From: Cubamyces lactineus
Taxonomy: Eukaryota; Basidiomycota; Agaricomycetes; Polyporales; Polyporaceae
Length of the DNA: 64,000 bases
Reading direction: 5' to 3'
Assembly (NCBI GenBank): GCA_022376465.1
Contig: JACDTU010000015.1
Span: forward strand, 372,001 to 436,000
Shown: positions 34,702 through 46,821 of the stretch, one piece after another
How the letters are laid out: each line of letters begins with the position of its first letter
How positions within the stretch are numbered: the stretch's first letter is position 1
Notes under the pieces: model-generated
What the model was told of the DNA's origin: nothing
Seen by the model: the letters and a program-made list of their open reading frames with translations, nothing else
The model's database searches: none
Program-made: the position numbers and the translations under genes

Positions 34702-36823
34702 TTACAACTGCAGCAAGTCTACCAACTTGTCGAAGCGAGGCGTTCCGAGGCCGGTAACCTAACACAAGCCATAGCTGGTGAGTATCCCTGCAACCAGCAC
34801 GCAGATAGACATGTAGAGGCCTACCGGGTCCCATCCCTCCGTAGCCTCAATAACATGCGTGATGTTCTCCGTGCATACGACCGTACTGTTTCCCGTCGTG
34901 ATGTCCGTGAGCGCCTTGTAGCCCTCCTTGTAAAGCCACGGGTTGACGAAGCCGAGGGGCGGCCGTCCAGCGGATACAAGCCGGTCGTTGATGAGCGCGA
35001 AGATGCTGGCGACGGTCGGGCTTGCGAGGCTCGTGCCCGTGAACCCGTAGCTGATACCAACGTAGATTATGAAGGTGTCCGCCTTGGCTGCGATGTCAGG
35101 AAACGCGCGGCCGCTCGCGTTCAGGAGGCCCTGGTACTGGTCACCGTGCGCTGCAAGGAACGCGGAGACCGCGGCGTCTTGGTACGCCGGGCGAGCGTAG
35201 TAGTTCGAGAACCCGCCGGACGAACCGATCCAGCCTTCCTCTGGGGCGAAGCTTTGCGTTCCGCCTACCGCGGTGACGCTGCGAACGCTCGGGGGTGAGT
35301 TGAACAGCAAGAGCAGCAGCTTTCGTGCGGCTTACAACGGGCAGTTCAGCGGGAACTTCGGTTCAAATTGAGTATTGTCAGATGAACAACCTGCCCCGTT
35401 ATCGCCAGATGCAAATAGGATGGTAGTGCCCCGTGCGCCAAGCTGAGCATAGGCACGGCAGAGCTTGCTATGCAGAAAATCAGCAATCGTACCAGCGAGG
35501 AAAGATGCTTGCAGCGTACTCCGTCAATGCAAACGAGATATCGCTCTCGTCGAAGACGTTCCAACTCGTCGTGAGCACCTGCGGTGGATTGTCGAGTGCG
35601 AGGAGCGCGTTCGCTTCGTCAAGCAGCCCGCTGAGGTCGCCATCGGTTGTATTGATCCCAACGAAGTAATACGTCACTGGAACGTCCGTGGCAAGGCCCA
35701 GGGTATACTCAAGGTCGGCATACTGGTGGAGCCACAATTATTTTTCAGCTCCTCATGGTCAACGAGGTTTTTAAACAGTAGTGCAGGACTCACGCCTTCA
35801 CTAACGCCGGGATCGTTCGGGTCGTCCCCGTCGATGCTGTGATAAGTGTAGTTTGTGGGAGGGTTGATGTCAGGACGATACATCTCGAGAAAGTCCTATA
35901 ACACCTGTCAGTACGGAGGATGGCATCCGAGCAAAATACCACTGACCAGTACATATTGAGAGTCTACAGCTCCCCCGTGGAACCCAGACACACCGAGCGT
36001 GTTCGTCTTGTTGGTTGCGGGCGTGGTCGGTATCTTGTAGAGCTCCTGCAGACACGCAGGGTTCGTGTTGTTCACACACGGCGACGTATCCGAACTTGTC
36101 AGAGAGACGACGCTGTGGTACGGCGTCGGCGTCTTGTTGCTAGAGCTTGCGTCGGGCTTGGGAACAGGGAAGCTGTGGTTGGGCGGTAAGCTCGATGGCA
36201 CCTGAGCAAGCGGCAATCAGGTCCAGACTTACGACACCGTCGGATAGACCAGATCAACGTGCGACTCGATAGCTTCCGGCAACGAGTAGACCAAGGTGCG
36301 AACGACCTCAGCACCCGTGGTTGCGTGCCGGAAGACAGTAAAGTTCGTATTGAACATCTGATTCGCCTTGGCGACCGGTACGCTGACGCTGATCCAATCG
36401 CCCGCCGGCGAGAGCGTCTTGGACGTAAGGCCATTCTCTTCGAGCCAGCTGTTCACAGCCTGGACCGTAGAGGTTTGAGGAGCTACGTATTGCTCGACCT
36501 ATGATTTGATGTGTTAGTTAAGTCGATGATTGGAGGACGGAGGGCCCACTTACCTCCTCCTTGCTCAGATGTTGGCCATATGATGCGCTGTCAGGGTCGC
36601 TGACGCTGTAGAGCGCGTCGATCAAGCCGCTGGGGTTGCTCTCGGCCAGAGCAAGGCGCAGGCTGAGCGTCTGATCTGGAGGGGCAGGGCCTACCTGGGT
36701 GAAGCCGCGAGGAGCAGCCTGCCTCTGCTCGCGGACACGGAACGAAGTCGACGATGCATCGAGGGGTGTCGCAGCCGCGACTCCTAGGCATACAAAAGCA
36801 AGCAGCGCAGTGGCTTTGAACAT
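34702..36823 (-). CDS. Secreted sedolisin (S53) tripeptidyl peptidase-like protease
   Basis: Acid serine-carboxyl protease, exported and self-activated. Eight exons: 36554-36823, 36233-36498, 35947-36190, 35794-35895, 35520-35722, 35336-35467, 34825-35287, 34702-34758, giving 578 residues. Residues 1-18 form a signal peptide (MFKATALLAFVCLGVAAA). A pro-domain follows with SASYGQHLSKEEV and YPTVS. Catalytic residues: Glu293 and Asp297 in SEGYADLEY, oxyanion Asp384 in ASGDNGAG, and Ser492 in GTSLASP. Calcium-site blocks ALTDITTG and GWDPVTGLGTP are present. The last short exon supplies VTGLGTPRFDKLVDLL; reading through instead would give a truncated, hydrophobic end. Several Asn-X-Ser/Thr sites suggest glycosylation. 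Confidence 0.94.
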
Positions 36824-38038
36824 GGCGTCGAAGGTGAGGATGAGACGAGGGCCTGACAGTAGGCACCGTACACGACATTGCTTTTATACCATTCGTTGAA
36901 TCACTCGTGAAGCGCGATGGCATTCAGGATAATGCTCATGCTCGGAGCACCTCCGATGTCGCACGGACTTCGAGCGAGGTTGAATTGACGGCAGACCCCT
37001 CTGAGACGACATCCCGCATGTCACGCACACCTAGTACCCGGTCGGTGAGCAGCGGTGTCAGTGGACATACTATATTTGAATGCATCACAGAACACTTACG
37101 CCGTCCGCAGTTCTCATGGCGGAGTGCCAGCCCGCTCTTGAAGCCGCATGCGCCCATCGCTACCCTCGGGTTGGGACAATGGGACATGGTCGGGTGCGTC
37201 TTTTTGGAATGGTGGTATTGATTGCAGCTTTCCGGGACGTTCGCTTGTTATGAGTGTGAGGATAGAGAGGGCCTACGGCCGTAAGAACTTGCGTCATCGG
37301 GTAAGTTGAAGCAATGTCTGGTTCCTGACTTCCTCCTTCTATAGAACATCAGTAGTATCTCGAACGTGAATTGGCAGTCTAGAGACAGCAGAAGACAACA
37401 GGCGCCGTTCTGGCGTGGCCGGGTCCCTACAGCAATAGGAGTGATGGACGCTCTCAACGTTCAACCTGGACAAGTAAATATGGGAGACCCAAGCACGCAC
37501 TCATGATCTCCAGCTCCGCTGTCAAGATGGGAGACAGTCTGTTCTGAGCATATGTAAAATCTCGAATGAGGACCAAAAAGAGGTTTCGGGCTTCGAGGTA
37601 TGCTTAGACATGCCGTAATATCATGCACTCCGAACACACAAGACGTCGCATAGCTGCTGAGTGAAGTAAAATACGCACTGTGCTGAGAGCTCCTTGCATG
37701 CCAGCCGCGTCGATATCTGACTCCTAAGCATGAGTAAGCGAACCAGGGGGGTCGCAAGGGGCCCGCTTGAGCAAACAGGCCGATATTGATACAACCAAGG
37801 ATATACGATCGGCTCAACTCCCGGAGCTGTCAACAACCCCCAATGCAACAAGGACTGATCACTGATTTCGAGCGAGAAAGAGCGCCGTAGAGCATTATGG
37901 TAGTCCTGCTGTCATAACCTAGATACCTGGTCATAGGCCATGCACGCGTCTGATAGCATCATGACCTGTGGATGCGCAGCTATAGTCGTGCCGCCCCGAG
38001 GCGGCAAACGGAATACATTACTTTCGGAACGCGAGTGA
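36824..38038. other. Intergenic, no supported gene
   Basis: About 1.2 kb upstream of the protease and downstream of the KDEL receptor. Only short frames without motifs. Confidence 0.5.
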
Positions 38039-39088
38039 TTATGCAGGCAGCTCGAACTTCTGCCCTTGCAGCACCCTACATAGGTCGAGGAGGAACGGGC
38101 GTCAGCGGGGGCCGTGCGCAGTCGTGATGTGGGATTTACGTACTTCGTAAAGTAAACGTAGAAGAAGTCGAGGTAGAGCGCCGTCTGGACGATGCCTGCG
38201 GTGACCGCGATGGGGTCTACCATGTCCTCCGTGAAGTACCTGCATCGACGCGGAACACGGGCGTCTTAGCATACGGGCAGGCTATCCACGCGACACGTAG
38301 CACGATGACGTACCGGTAGATCCAATTCGGGATGTAGAGTGCTCTGTACGCACCGAGTGCGGCGAGGTAGTGCGTGGTGATCGTCTCCGCCTCGCCCGTG
38401 CGCTGGAGCATAAACAGTTGCGGGAGGATGGCGACAGACTCGAGGAAGATGGAGAAGGACCAGAGCAGCTCGGGGATCGTGAATTTGTAGTGGAAGAGCA
38501 GCGCGAGGACGGCGCAAGGGCCCAACAGGTACTCCACACGGAACGTGTCTATGGAGGGGTCGTGCGTCGGCCTGCGTTCCATGGTGTGGGGTAGTAGCAA
38601 ATATGCCAGGACGTTTGTAAGTCTCTTGCAGGAGCTTCGACGCGTGCTGCGTGCAACTGGAATGAACACGTACCGGTATTTGATCTTCATGAGGTAGAGG
38701 ACGTAGCAGCTGCTCGCGATAAAGAAAACCTTCATCGTGAAGTTGTAGAGCGACACCCAGTCATAGAAGAGGTCCAGGTAGCGGGTGATGAAGACCGTGG
38801 CGTAAAGTGCCTGCGTCTTGAACGAGATGCCTGTTGTTCGCCCGTGTTAGGCCTGAGATACTCTCGTCTTCGTGGTCGTCAGGGCAGCTAGACATTGTAC
38901 ATGTCTGAGCCTCCTGGATGCGTGGACGAAACGTACCTCGACATGAGCGCGTCGACTGAATCTTCTGTAGCAGTATTAATATGGACGCCAAGTGGGAGAG
39001 GTCCCCTGCACCGAGTGCGGCGTCTGTTAGTGTCCAGTGGGTGTTCGACGCATTGAACGAGCATACCAAGCAACCGAAAGAGATTCAT
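38039..39088 (-). CDS. ERD2: ER lumen protein-retaining receptor Erd2 (KDEL receptor)
   Basis: Seven-helix receptor that binds HDEL/KDEL-tailed ER proteins in the Golgi and returns them in COPI vesicles. Six exons: 39067-39088, 38937-39005, 38674-38830, 38314-38571, 38144-38239, 38039-38075, giving exactly 212 residues, the family's usual length. Diagnostic stretches: MNLFRLLGDLSHLASI, QKIQSTRSCRGISFKTQ, TRYLDLF, MKIKYRPTHDPSIDTFRVEYL, FLESVAILPQLFMLQRTGEAE, YRALYIPNWIYRYFTED and the ending QGQKFELPA. The 22-nt first coding exon is short but agrees with the conserved N-terminus. The coatomer zeta gene lies 0.9 kb upstream on the same strand. Confidence 0.97.
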
Positions 39089-40008
39089 GGCGCAAAACGA
39101 AGGAAGGTGCTGAAGGAAGAGAGAGGGCCTGGAGAAAGATGACGACGAGCGCGAGTTTACCTGCGACGTGTACAGTCTCAACCAAGCGCCCTACTGGAAT
39201 TCTTGTCGTTTTTGATTGACGCTAATTATGGAAGTATAGGTGGTATCTGCGGACTTAAGTCATATAATTTGACATGTCCGTATTTCTAAAGCTGCACGAT
39301 AGGTTTATGTATTGTTGGCCATATGATTCAAGGAACTGGCACTACTGGAGCAATACCGTTCATCTCTCTCTCAGCTGTCCAGTGCCATGATCATGTATCG
39401 CACTGCTCACAGCGCTATCCCTACAAGGGCAGCTGGATGAATACTCGAAAGGAGTCCGCTTAGTTGCCAATGACGAAGCGCGCAAGTCCTGATGGGAGTG
39501 TTGGCTAAAGAAGTGGTTGCCACTGGTTGGCCCACATTTCGCAGTGATTGATTGGTTTACGCTCACACAGGCTCTCACACAGGACTATCAGTAGCTTCGG
39601 TCTGACTTACTACGAGCAGGACTGCAAGGCGACTTGACGGCGAGTCGGATGATCCTCAACGTAACCATCGCTAATCTCAACCTCAATGGTACTGTGTAAC
39701 CAGCGTTGAAGCCGATCGCCGGACTGGACATTGGAAAGGTACGCAACGTCTCCGGGATAGACACACCGTACACGTACCGTAGTAGCCCTAGTATGCTCAA
39801 GCTGCGTGACTGCATGATGCATAGCTTGGCCTGCCTTTGCCGCAAGGATGGGATTCCACGGATATTCTCTGCGCGAAAAGTTTGTGATCGCTAAATGTTT
39901 CCCAAATCGAACGGAAGAAGAAATGGATATCTAATACTGCACAGGCGTTCGAGTCAATATGCGAAAACCAAGTGGGGAGAAATACGCACAAGTACAACAC
40001 AAGCCTGC
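39089..40008. other. Intergenic between Erd2 and coatomer zeta
   Basis: About 920 bp containing the Erd2 promoter and the coatomer zeta 3' region. No further gene is seen. Confidence 0.5.
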
Positions 40009-40720
40009 CTAGAGCTGTCCTATCCGCTGCTGCATCTTTTCTTTGACAGTTTGGTATGCGCTAAGGAGCGTCTGCTCGTTGATGACAATGTCTGTCGTGT
40101 CCGCCTTTGGCCTGCTTACACGCGACGCGATGGATGTCGAGTCCGTCTCCACAATGATACTGCACGAGAGGGGTTCAACCATTGCACATAGGAATTATCG
40201 GAATGTGAACGCACCCATCATCAATCGTTTCATCCAAGCACAACAGAACAAGGTCCAGGTTCTCCAGGACACCCCGCTTCTCTACCTGGTTGCGGAGGAG
40301 CATGTGTACCGCGTCTGAGAAGGCGACCAGAGCGGCATACAGCATGAGTTCGTTCTCTGCCGGGTCTCCGATGATGTAGAAGATGAGGTCGAGCGAGTGC
40401 TTGTACACAGCAAGATGCGAATCGTATAGGATAATGTCCCCTACATGGTGAACGTCAGTTGTCCCTTCCAGATATCAATCAGAGCGGTATCACGCCTGTA
40501 TATGGGTGGTACATCCGTGGTGCGCGCGCATATACGTACCTCCAGCTTTCTTAGTTTTCTGGAAGAGACCCTTCTCAAACGCCCGCTGCTCCTTGAGCGT
40601 GGTCAACTTCTTTGAGTCGCCATTCGGATGCCCCTTGGGGTGATAGTATTTGGCCAGCACCCTATGGCCGTCCGTGTCGATGATCAGAAAGGCAGAGACC
40701 GTGTATAGAGACAAGTTCAT
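40009..40720 (-). CDS. RET3: Coatomer zeta subunit
   Basis: Small subunit of the COPI coat that drives Golgi-to-ER retrieval. Three exons, 40540-40720, 40215-40440 and 40009-40159, give 185 residues. The N-terminus [26 protein letters not shown] is the adaptin small-chain longin-like fold start. Family blocks are [62 protein letters not shown], and the end [25 protein letters not shown]. No break is seen. Next to Erd2, a receptor carried in COPI vesicles. Confidence 0.96.
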
Positions 40721-41109
40721 AGTGAGATGTCCAGCGGTCGTAATAAGGCGAATCGACAGGGAAGCAAGGTACAGTCAGGCTGCTTGCACGCGGCAGGAAT
40801 AACCGGAGTGCCCTCAAGTGGTACGGCCGCTAGACGCAATCAGAGGAAGATGGAGGACAGTAAGGAGGGTCGGTGGCCGTGACGGTACGTGTCGCGTCCA
40901 ACGAGCGCCGGCGATTGCAGCCACAGCTTGTCTTCCGAATCTCTATTACTATCACATTCCTGACCTCCATGCCGGTTCCTCATACCGTCTGAGCCCGCAA
41001 ATGTAGGTTTGGCATGGTTGCAAGAGTCTCAGAGGTCTATCTCGCGATCAATGATATTACTTGTCTGTCTACATCATCTTGCCAGCTACTCGGCTTGCCT
41101 CATGTCATT
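40721..41109. other. Upstream region of coatomer zeta, no supported gene
   Basis: About 390 bp likely holding the coatomer zeta promoter. Confidence 0.4.
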
Positions 41110-41395
41110 TGTGTCGGAGATGACCTTCCTGTTGGACCCACAAATACTCGAACCCCTTGGAGTCATACCCGAAGTAATTTCCGAAAGAGCTGCACGATAA
41201 TAACATACTCCTCCGTTCTGAGTGGACAGGCTGCAGCAACTTACGCGCATTCAATTAGATGTCATTAGTGCACACTAGCAGACGCATTAGCTAACTTACG
41301 AGCTCGGATACACCAAGAAGCTCGCACAAGTGGTTGAGTCTATTCGCATAAGCTTGCGCATGGTACAAGCTATTGCGGGTTTGGCTCGTGGATAA
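41110..41395 (+). pseudogene. Relic of the N-terminal part of a carnosine N-methyltransferase-like gene
   Basis: At 41300-41395 the plus strand reads ELGYTKKLAQVVESI and AIAGLARG before a stop, matching ELGYTKKLARLEDAI and AIAALARE of the intact gene at 26440-27802. Just upstream, in another frame, YSSVLSGQAAATYAHS matches YFSVRRAAASYAQY, and QILEPLGVIPEVISER resembles QILGNPRDMLEVIFGR. The order is that of the true protein, but the frame shifts and stops show it is dead. It lies opposite to the intact gene's strand and between coatomer zeta and the UNC93-like transporter. Confidence 0.75.
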
Positions 41396-41531
41396 CTTCT
41401 GTACTAGGTGAAGCCTTCTATTTTACTCTACACGCATCGCGAGTCATCAGTGAGTTTTACAAGACGTTTCGATTCGTTGCATGCATCTATGTTCCATGAT
41501 AACCCCAAGATCCCTTGTGACCCCTTTGTTC

Positions 41532-43579
41532 TTACACGGCGACCTTCTCCACGCTTGAGCTGTCCGTCGAGACGCCAGACTCTTTTTTCTCCTCCTGCAC
41601 CGCACGCTCCCTCTCCTCCCTACGGTCGCCCAACCGGCCACCAATTTCCTTTACGATGAGCCACGCAGGGACCAGGCTGATACCCCACAGCCCAAAGTTG
41701 AGCGCGCTCCCGCCAACGACAGCAAAGCTACCGACGCTCGCGAGACCGTAGCTGACCGCCTGTGCGGCACTCTCTGTACCACGGAGGAGCGCGGCGAGGC
41801 GGACGACCTCCTCCTGCGAGCGCGCGAGGTAGCCGACGACGAAGTAGAGGTAGAGGTACTGCAGCTGGAACGCGAGGACGAGGATGAGGAAGAGCGTGAA
41901 GCCCGAGGCGAACCCGGCGTCGCCCCAGTCGAACGTCGGCCGCGTGCGGTCGTACCGCGTCGTGAGGATCGTCGACCAGATCCACCACCCGCCTTGCGTG
42001 ATCATGATGAATGTGAAGGCGCCGCGGGCGCGCAGCTTGAGGGGTATTTGCTTGCGGTCGAGGACCCACTGTAGGAGGATGTTAGAAGAGGGTCGCTTTT
42101 GCGGCGTGGGAGGTGTTACGTACGCCAAGAATGTTACCGCCAGTCAGGGCGACGATGGCAGAGAGGAAAGAGCCAAGTGCGCGAGCGCGGACGCTGAACC
42201 ACACTACAGGCACAAGCGTTTAGTTGGAGGAAACTACTAGAGAGAGCACGAGAGAGCGTACGGGAAAGGTAGGTGAACATCACGGCCTCGGTATATACCG
42301 CTTGCGCAATGAGAGGAACAATGAGAAGGAACTAACGGATTACCACACATGCATCAGTGTGTACTCATCAAGAAGGTCGAGTAGTCACGCACCTCTCTAC
42401 TGCAGAAGAGCTTCGCAGTCGCAATCAACTCCCTCACGCTCGAGCCCTGAATATCAAGCTTGACCGCCCGCCCATCCGTCCGCTCCACCCTCTTCGGGGA
42501 CGTCAACAACAAGCCCGCGAGCGGCGCCAAGCACTGCAGAACGATGAACACGATGTACACCGTGTACGAGACCTTGCCGGCCTCTCCGGACTTGGCGTTC
42601 AGGCCCAGGTTGACCGCGCCGCCGATCAGCTGGCCGCCGACGCGGAAGGTAAGCCAGAAGCCGAGAAATTTGCCTTGGTTGTGCGGTTCGGGGTAGGCGA
42701 GCGCGATCGCTGCCTCGGCCTGACGGGCGCGTGCATATGAAGTTAGCAGGGGTGTTTCGTGGAATTGGGAAGGGGAGGACGTACCATCCAGAAGAGCCCG
42801 GCGCTCAGCCCGCAAAGTGCGGCGCCGACGAGGACAAACCATTCCGTCCCGAAGCGGTTGTTGGTGTAGAGACCCGCAGCATAGGCTATGAATTGGAGAG
42901 GGATGTGAGATATACGTGCAAAGACCGGAGAGTGGACGACTTACGAGCGTAACCCATGGTGCCGATGATGAGCACGGCCTTGATGCCAATAAGCTTGACC
43001 AGTGCACCTATCAGTAGGAATTGAGCGTCACACAGGGCCGTACGTAAACCATTTCCTGGGTGAACCCACTCGAGAAGAAGCATGAGAGGACCATACTACA
43101 TCAAAAGTCAGTACTGACTTGTACTCGAAGATGCGTTGGATACTCACAGGCAGAACGTGAGTGCATTTGCAGCGCTAACATAGAAACTGCGTTAGTGCGA
43201 CGGCGGACCGCTAATGAGCTGATACCTACTTCACCAAGGACGGCGCTATCATCTCAGTCAGTACGAGGTTGTTCAGGACATACAAACGCCAAACTCACTA
43301 GCTTCACCACCGGCGCCCAAAGAGTTCATAGCACCCCAGATACCTAACGCATAGAGACCGCGTGAGCACCGGAGTTTGGCCGTCCAGCGATGTATATTTA
43401 CCGGGTGCAAGGAAGTTGCATATGCCGAGAATCAACGCATTGTAGAACGTTGATCTGTACCTGCGATTCAAGCAAGATCAGCGCAGTTCCACACAGCGTA
43501 AGAAAGGTGTTTCGTACCATCGTGGCTTCCTGACATGGGAAAGGGAAGCAGAGTCCGTGAACGAGGCTGATGCGGACAT
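41532..43579 (-). CDS. UNC93-like major-facilitator membrane protein
   Basis: Multi-pass membrane protein of the UNC93-like MFS group, about 470 residues in twelve exons: 43518-43579, 43402-43460, 43299-43343, 43230-43245, 43148-43174, 43070-43095, 42945-43007, 42785-42885, 42393-42719, 42262-42331, 42124-42203, 41532-42068. Family blocks: YRSTFYNALILGICNFLAPG, IWGAMNSLGAGGE, NAANALTFCLMVLSCFF, KLIGIKAVLIIGTMGYA, GTEWFVLVGAALCGLSAGLFWMAEAAIALAYPEP, LTFRVGGQLIGGAVNLGLNA and SPKRVERTDG. The tail is acidic and Ser-rich. Transport substrate unknown. Many exons are tiny, one only 16 nt, and all phases close correctly. Confidence 0.9.
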
Positions 43580-44696
43580 GGCTACGACGGCAACGGCGGC
43601 GGCGGCGATAGCTGAGCATCTGCCCCAGGCGGTATAACATTCATTTTGAAGGCGGATTTAGGTGGTGCTAATCGCGCGGGGCGATGGCGTTATGCGGAGG
43701 GCGGTTGAGGAGCATGATCATGTCGCGAGAGCCAGGGCAGATGACGCTCTCTGGCGATGGCCGTTTAGTGTCGTAACCTTTCAAATTCGAGGCAAGGCGG
43801 CTGATCGTACCTGGGTTCAATGTACATCCCCTCGACGTTAGGTACCCGGAGGACGACACATCTGCGTCTTGCACCCACAAGTCTTGTCGTGCATCGCGCA
43901 ATCACGCTCAAACAGAGCTGCGCGAGTCAAGAGTTGTCAAGGGTGCGCGGTCCGCATGTCGGGATTTGCTTGTTTAGGTGTAGCACGGATTACGTAAGTG
44001 GGCGTTCATGAGACGACCCTCGACTTCATTCACCTTCGTGCAAGGGTTATCTACCTGAATCCACTTGAGCCTGAAAATCCCGAGGATCTTGGCAATGGGT
44101 ACGCCACAAATTGTGAAGAAATCTTTCGGTGGATGTACATGGGGTACGCAACCCATTCGCAATGCTGCGACACTGCTCTCGAACTTGGGCCGAGCCGTCA
44201 GAGCTCGAGGCGCAGTTGCATGAACGGTGCCATACGAACTACATTCTAGCCCACACAACGTCTGCCTGGGCAAGTGCTCGCTCATTATCATTCGACAATT
44301 GACATCGTAGCCTTTGCGCCATCTGTGTTAAGTTGTCACTTGAGCTGTTCATAGCGCAAAACGTCAACTCTTTGGTGCTCCTTCAACCGTCCTAGTTCAG
44401 CATCATCACTGTACATGTGCTACGATACCGAGTCCAAGTGTGCAAGATGTCTGGGATGCAAGAGTCAAGGCATGCCTGGTGGTCCAAAGGAGATGCATTG
44501 GCAGAACCGCCATCGTAATGTCGTCTCCTAAGTCTTGCTCCTGGAGTCGTGTGCCGACGCGAATGTCGATATAATTCTACACTGCGTTGGTCTGACAGGG
44601 CTATGGTACGAATGGTTACGATGATCATCCCTAATACTACAACAATGCCATTTCTACAGTTCCGCTCCTAGCCATTCCCCCCTGGGTATCGACTTT
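43580..44696. other. Intergenic, no supported gene
   Basis: About 1.1 kb with the transporter promoter at one end and the oxygenase 3' side at the other. No motif-bearing frame. Confidence 0.5.
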
Positions 44697-46123
44697 TTAG
44701 TTGTAATGCACGACCTTCTCCCCGCCGATCATCTCCTCCTCCTCATGCCCACCGTCAATAACCTTCTTCTGCCCGTCCTGGCCATACGCCTTGACGCGGC
44801 TGCACTCCCACTCCCACGCCGTCGGGCTCTTCCGGCCGTCGTCGAAGAACGTCTTGCCCGTGCTCGACGCGACGGGCGACTCCGCGATGGGCGCGAGCCG
44901 CGTCGAGCGGTTGAACTGCGCGAAGTAGAACACGCCGAGACGGCGGTAGGGCACCTGCTCCGGGTCCGGAGGGGAGACGACGCGGTGGATGGTCTGCTTG
45001 AGGTAGCCCCCAGAGATGACTGGATTGGAGAGGGATGTGAGGATAAGACGTGGAGGAGATGAGATGAGGAAACGTACAGTGCATAGCGTCGCCGAGGTTG
45101 ATGACGAGCGCGTCGGGGACGTGGCGGACGAATCGCCAAACGTTGTCCGGCATGAGGACTTGCAAGCTGACGATGGGTTGCGAGTAGAGCACTGCGTGTC
45201 GCGTCAGTTACGCTGTCAACACTTCTAGACAAGGTTGGATAAACGTACAAGACACAGCGTTGAAATCGGTATGGCCTTGCAGGCGCACGCCGTCCGTCTT
45301 CGCATCCTCATCGGGCGATGGAGGGTGGTAGAGCGCGTAGCGGAACAGGTCGAATCGCTCCTCCTCGTTCGACGCGAGGTTCCAGAGGTAGGTGGGGGGC
45401 AGCTTTAGCACGAGCGAGAGCACGGAGAGGATCTTGCGGAAGATGTGGTCGTGGTTGTACTGCACACATCACATTTGAACATCTGCCCTGTCCGCTTGGA
45501 ACCCAGCGAGTGATGATACGCACCCTGTTGAACTCCTCGATCTCATCGACCAGGGGCAGGAGCGCAGGCGGGAAGATCTCCTCCCGCTTCTTGAAAGCGT
45601 GGCTCTGGAGCGAAAAGTGCTCGATCTGGTCGCGCACGCCCTTGAGCTTCCAGTGCCCGCGCGGCTTGTAGCCCGTGAAGTCGCCCGTCTCGAGGATCTT
45701 CGCGCGGTACTTCTGCTTGTCCTCTTCGGACACGCCGTCGAACGCGAGCTGCGCGATGCTGAATTGCCTGTCGTAGCGCGTGCAGATGTCAGAGGGCGGC
45801 GCACGGGCTACGATGAGCGCTGCGTGCGAGGCAGATGACGCACTTTTGGATCTGCTCCGAAGAGAGGCCGTGGTTGGTTGCGTAGATGAAGCCGTCGCGG
45901 GCGAACGCGTCGCCGATGGTCTTCACGATCTCCTCGGGGACGTTCTCGTACTCATCTCCGGTAATCTGGGAAAGGTCAAGCGTCTGGAGTCGCGCATAGT
46001 CGACTACGCAAGGTGGCCGTTAGACCGCGCATCGCAGTAAGGAGAATGAAGAGGATACGTACACTCCTTGTCTGAGGTGGGCGGGTACTCCCAGCGAGGC
46101 ACTTCCAAAGTCTTCCCCGGCAT
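44697..46123 (-). CDS. 2-oxoglutarate/Fe(II)-dependent oxygenase, isopenicillin-N-synthase-like
   Basis: Non-haem iron oxygenase of 370 residues; such enzymes hydroxylate or oxidise small molecules. Six exons: 46063-46123, 45844-46003, 45524-45767, 45249-45459, 45078-45191, 44697-45019. The N-terminal DIOX_N part shows DGFIYATNHGL; the double-stranded helix core has GHTDFNAVS with His218 and Asp220 as iron ligands, and the second His275 in LKQTIHRVVSPP. The 2-oxoglutarate Arg is probably in RRLGVFYF, where the usual Ser after it reads as Gly. The substrate cannot be told, and no biosynthetic cluster surrounds it. The acidic C-terminal tail (HEEEEMIGG) is extra to the fold. Confidence 0.9.
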
Positions 46124-46821
46124 GGCGAGCGTACGAGTCAATCAAATGCAGGAGAAGGAGGGGTGGAGGGGTGTGGGGTGTCACGATTCCTCCAACCTAC
46201 CTCGACGACCATGATAACTAGCGCTACTATGTCTCAAGGAGCCGGTATGGCGTCAGCCTCGCAGCATGCTTCCGCGAGGACACCCGGGCGATAACGCGTA
46301 GTCACCGAACAGGTGCCAGTCCGGGGAGGAGCACGAGCGAGCACGACGGCGGAAGGCGTGCTCGCGTCATGCTGAGCAAGGTCGATCAGGGTCTCGCACT
46401 CAAGTACCTTAACTTTGGACACAGCCACATACCAAACGCCTGACCATGTGCCACGGTCCACCGCGGCACGTATTCGGTACTTCCTAGGCTCCGTTTATCG
46501 GGTTTCGTGCTTCGTTCACAAGTACCTTGTGATATACTCGATCAATTCAGCCGCGAGACGATTGATCGCGACGACCGCGTCGATCTCATGTTCCTGTGGG
46601 CTGTTAGAAGCTGCCAGCCCCTTCACAGCGAAGTTATGAACTTAGGGCCGGAGTAGAGGGATCTAGGTTGCGTAACAAAACGTCGCACACGCGCTAAGGG
46701 CTTTCAAGGGAAGAGAAGAAGAATGTCCGCAACAAATGGATATAATGTACCGAATCAAATCCAGAATACAAGCCGCTCGGAACGCCCGTAAGCTGCCCAC
46801 TCACTCGACGTCGCCCAAAGC
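46124..46821. other. Intergenic, no supported gene
   Basis: About 700 bp, likely oxygenase promoter plus clathrin light chain 3' UTR. Confidence 0.5.

Noticed and set aside
34759..34824. Read-through C-terminus of the sedolisin (VGLYMSICVLVAG)
   Set aside because: It begins with a GT donor, and the spliced form gives the conserved GWDPVTGLGTP ending.
44755..45250. Long overlapping frames on both strands over the oxygenase
   Set aside because: Arg/Ser-rich shadows of the true GC-rich coding frame.
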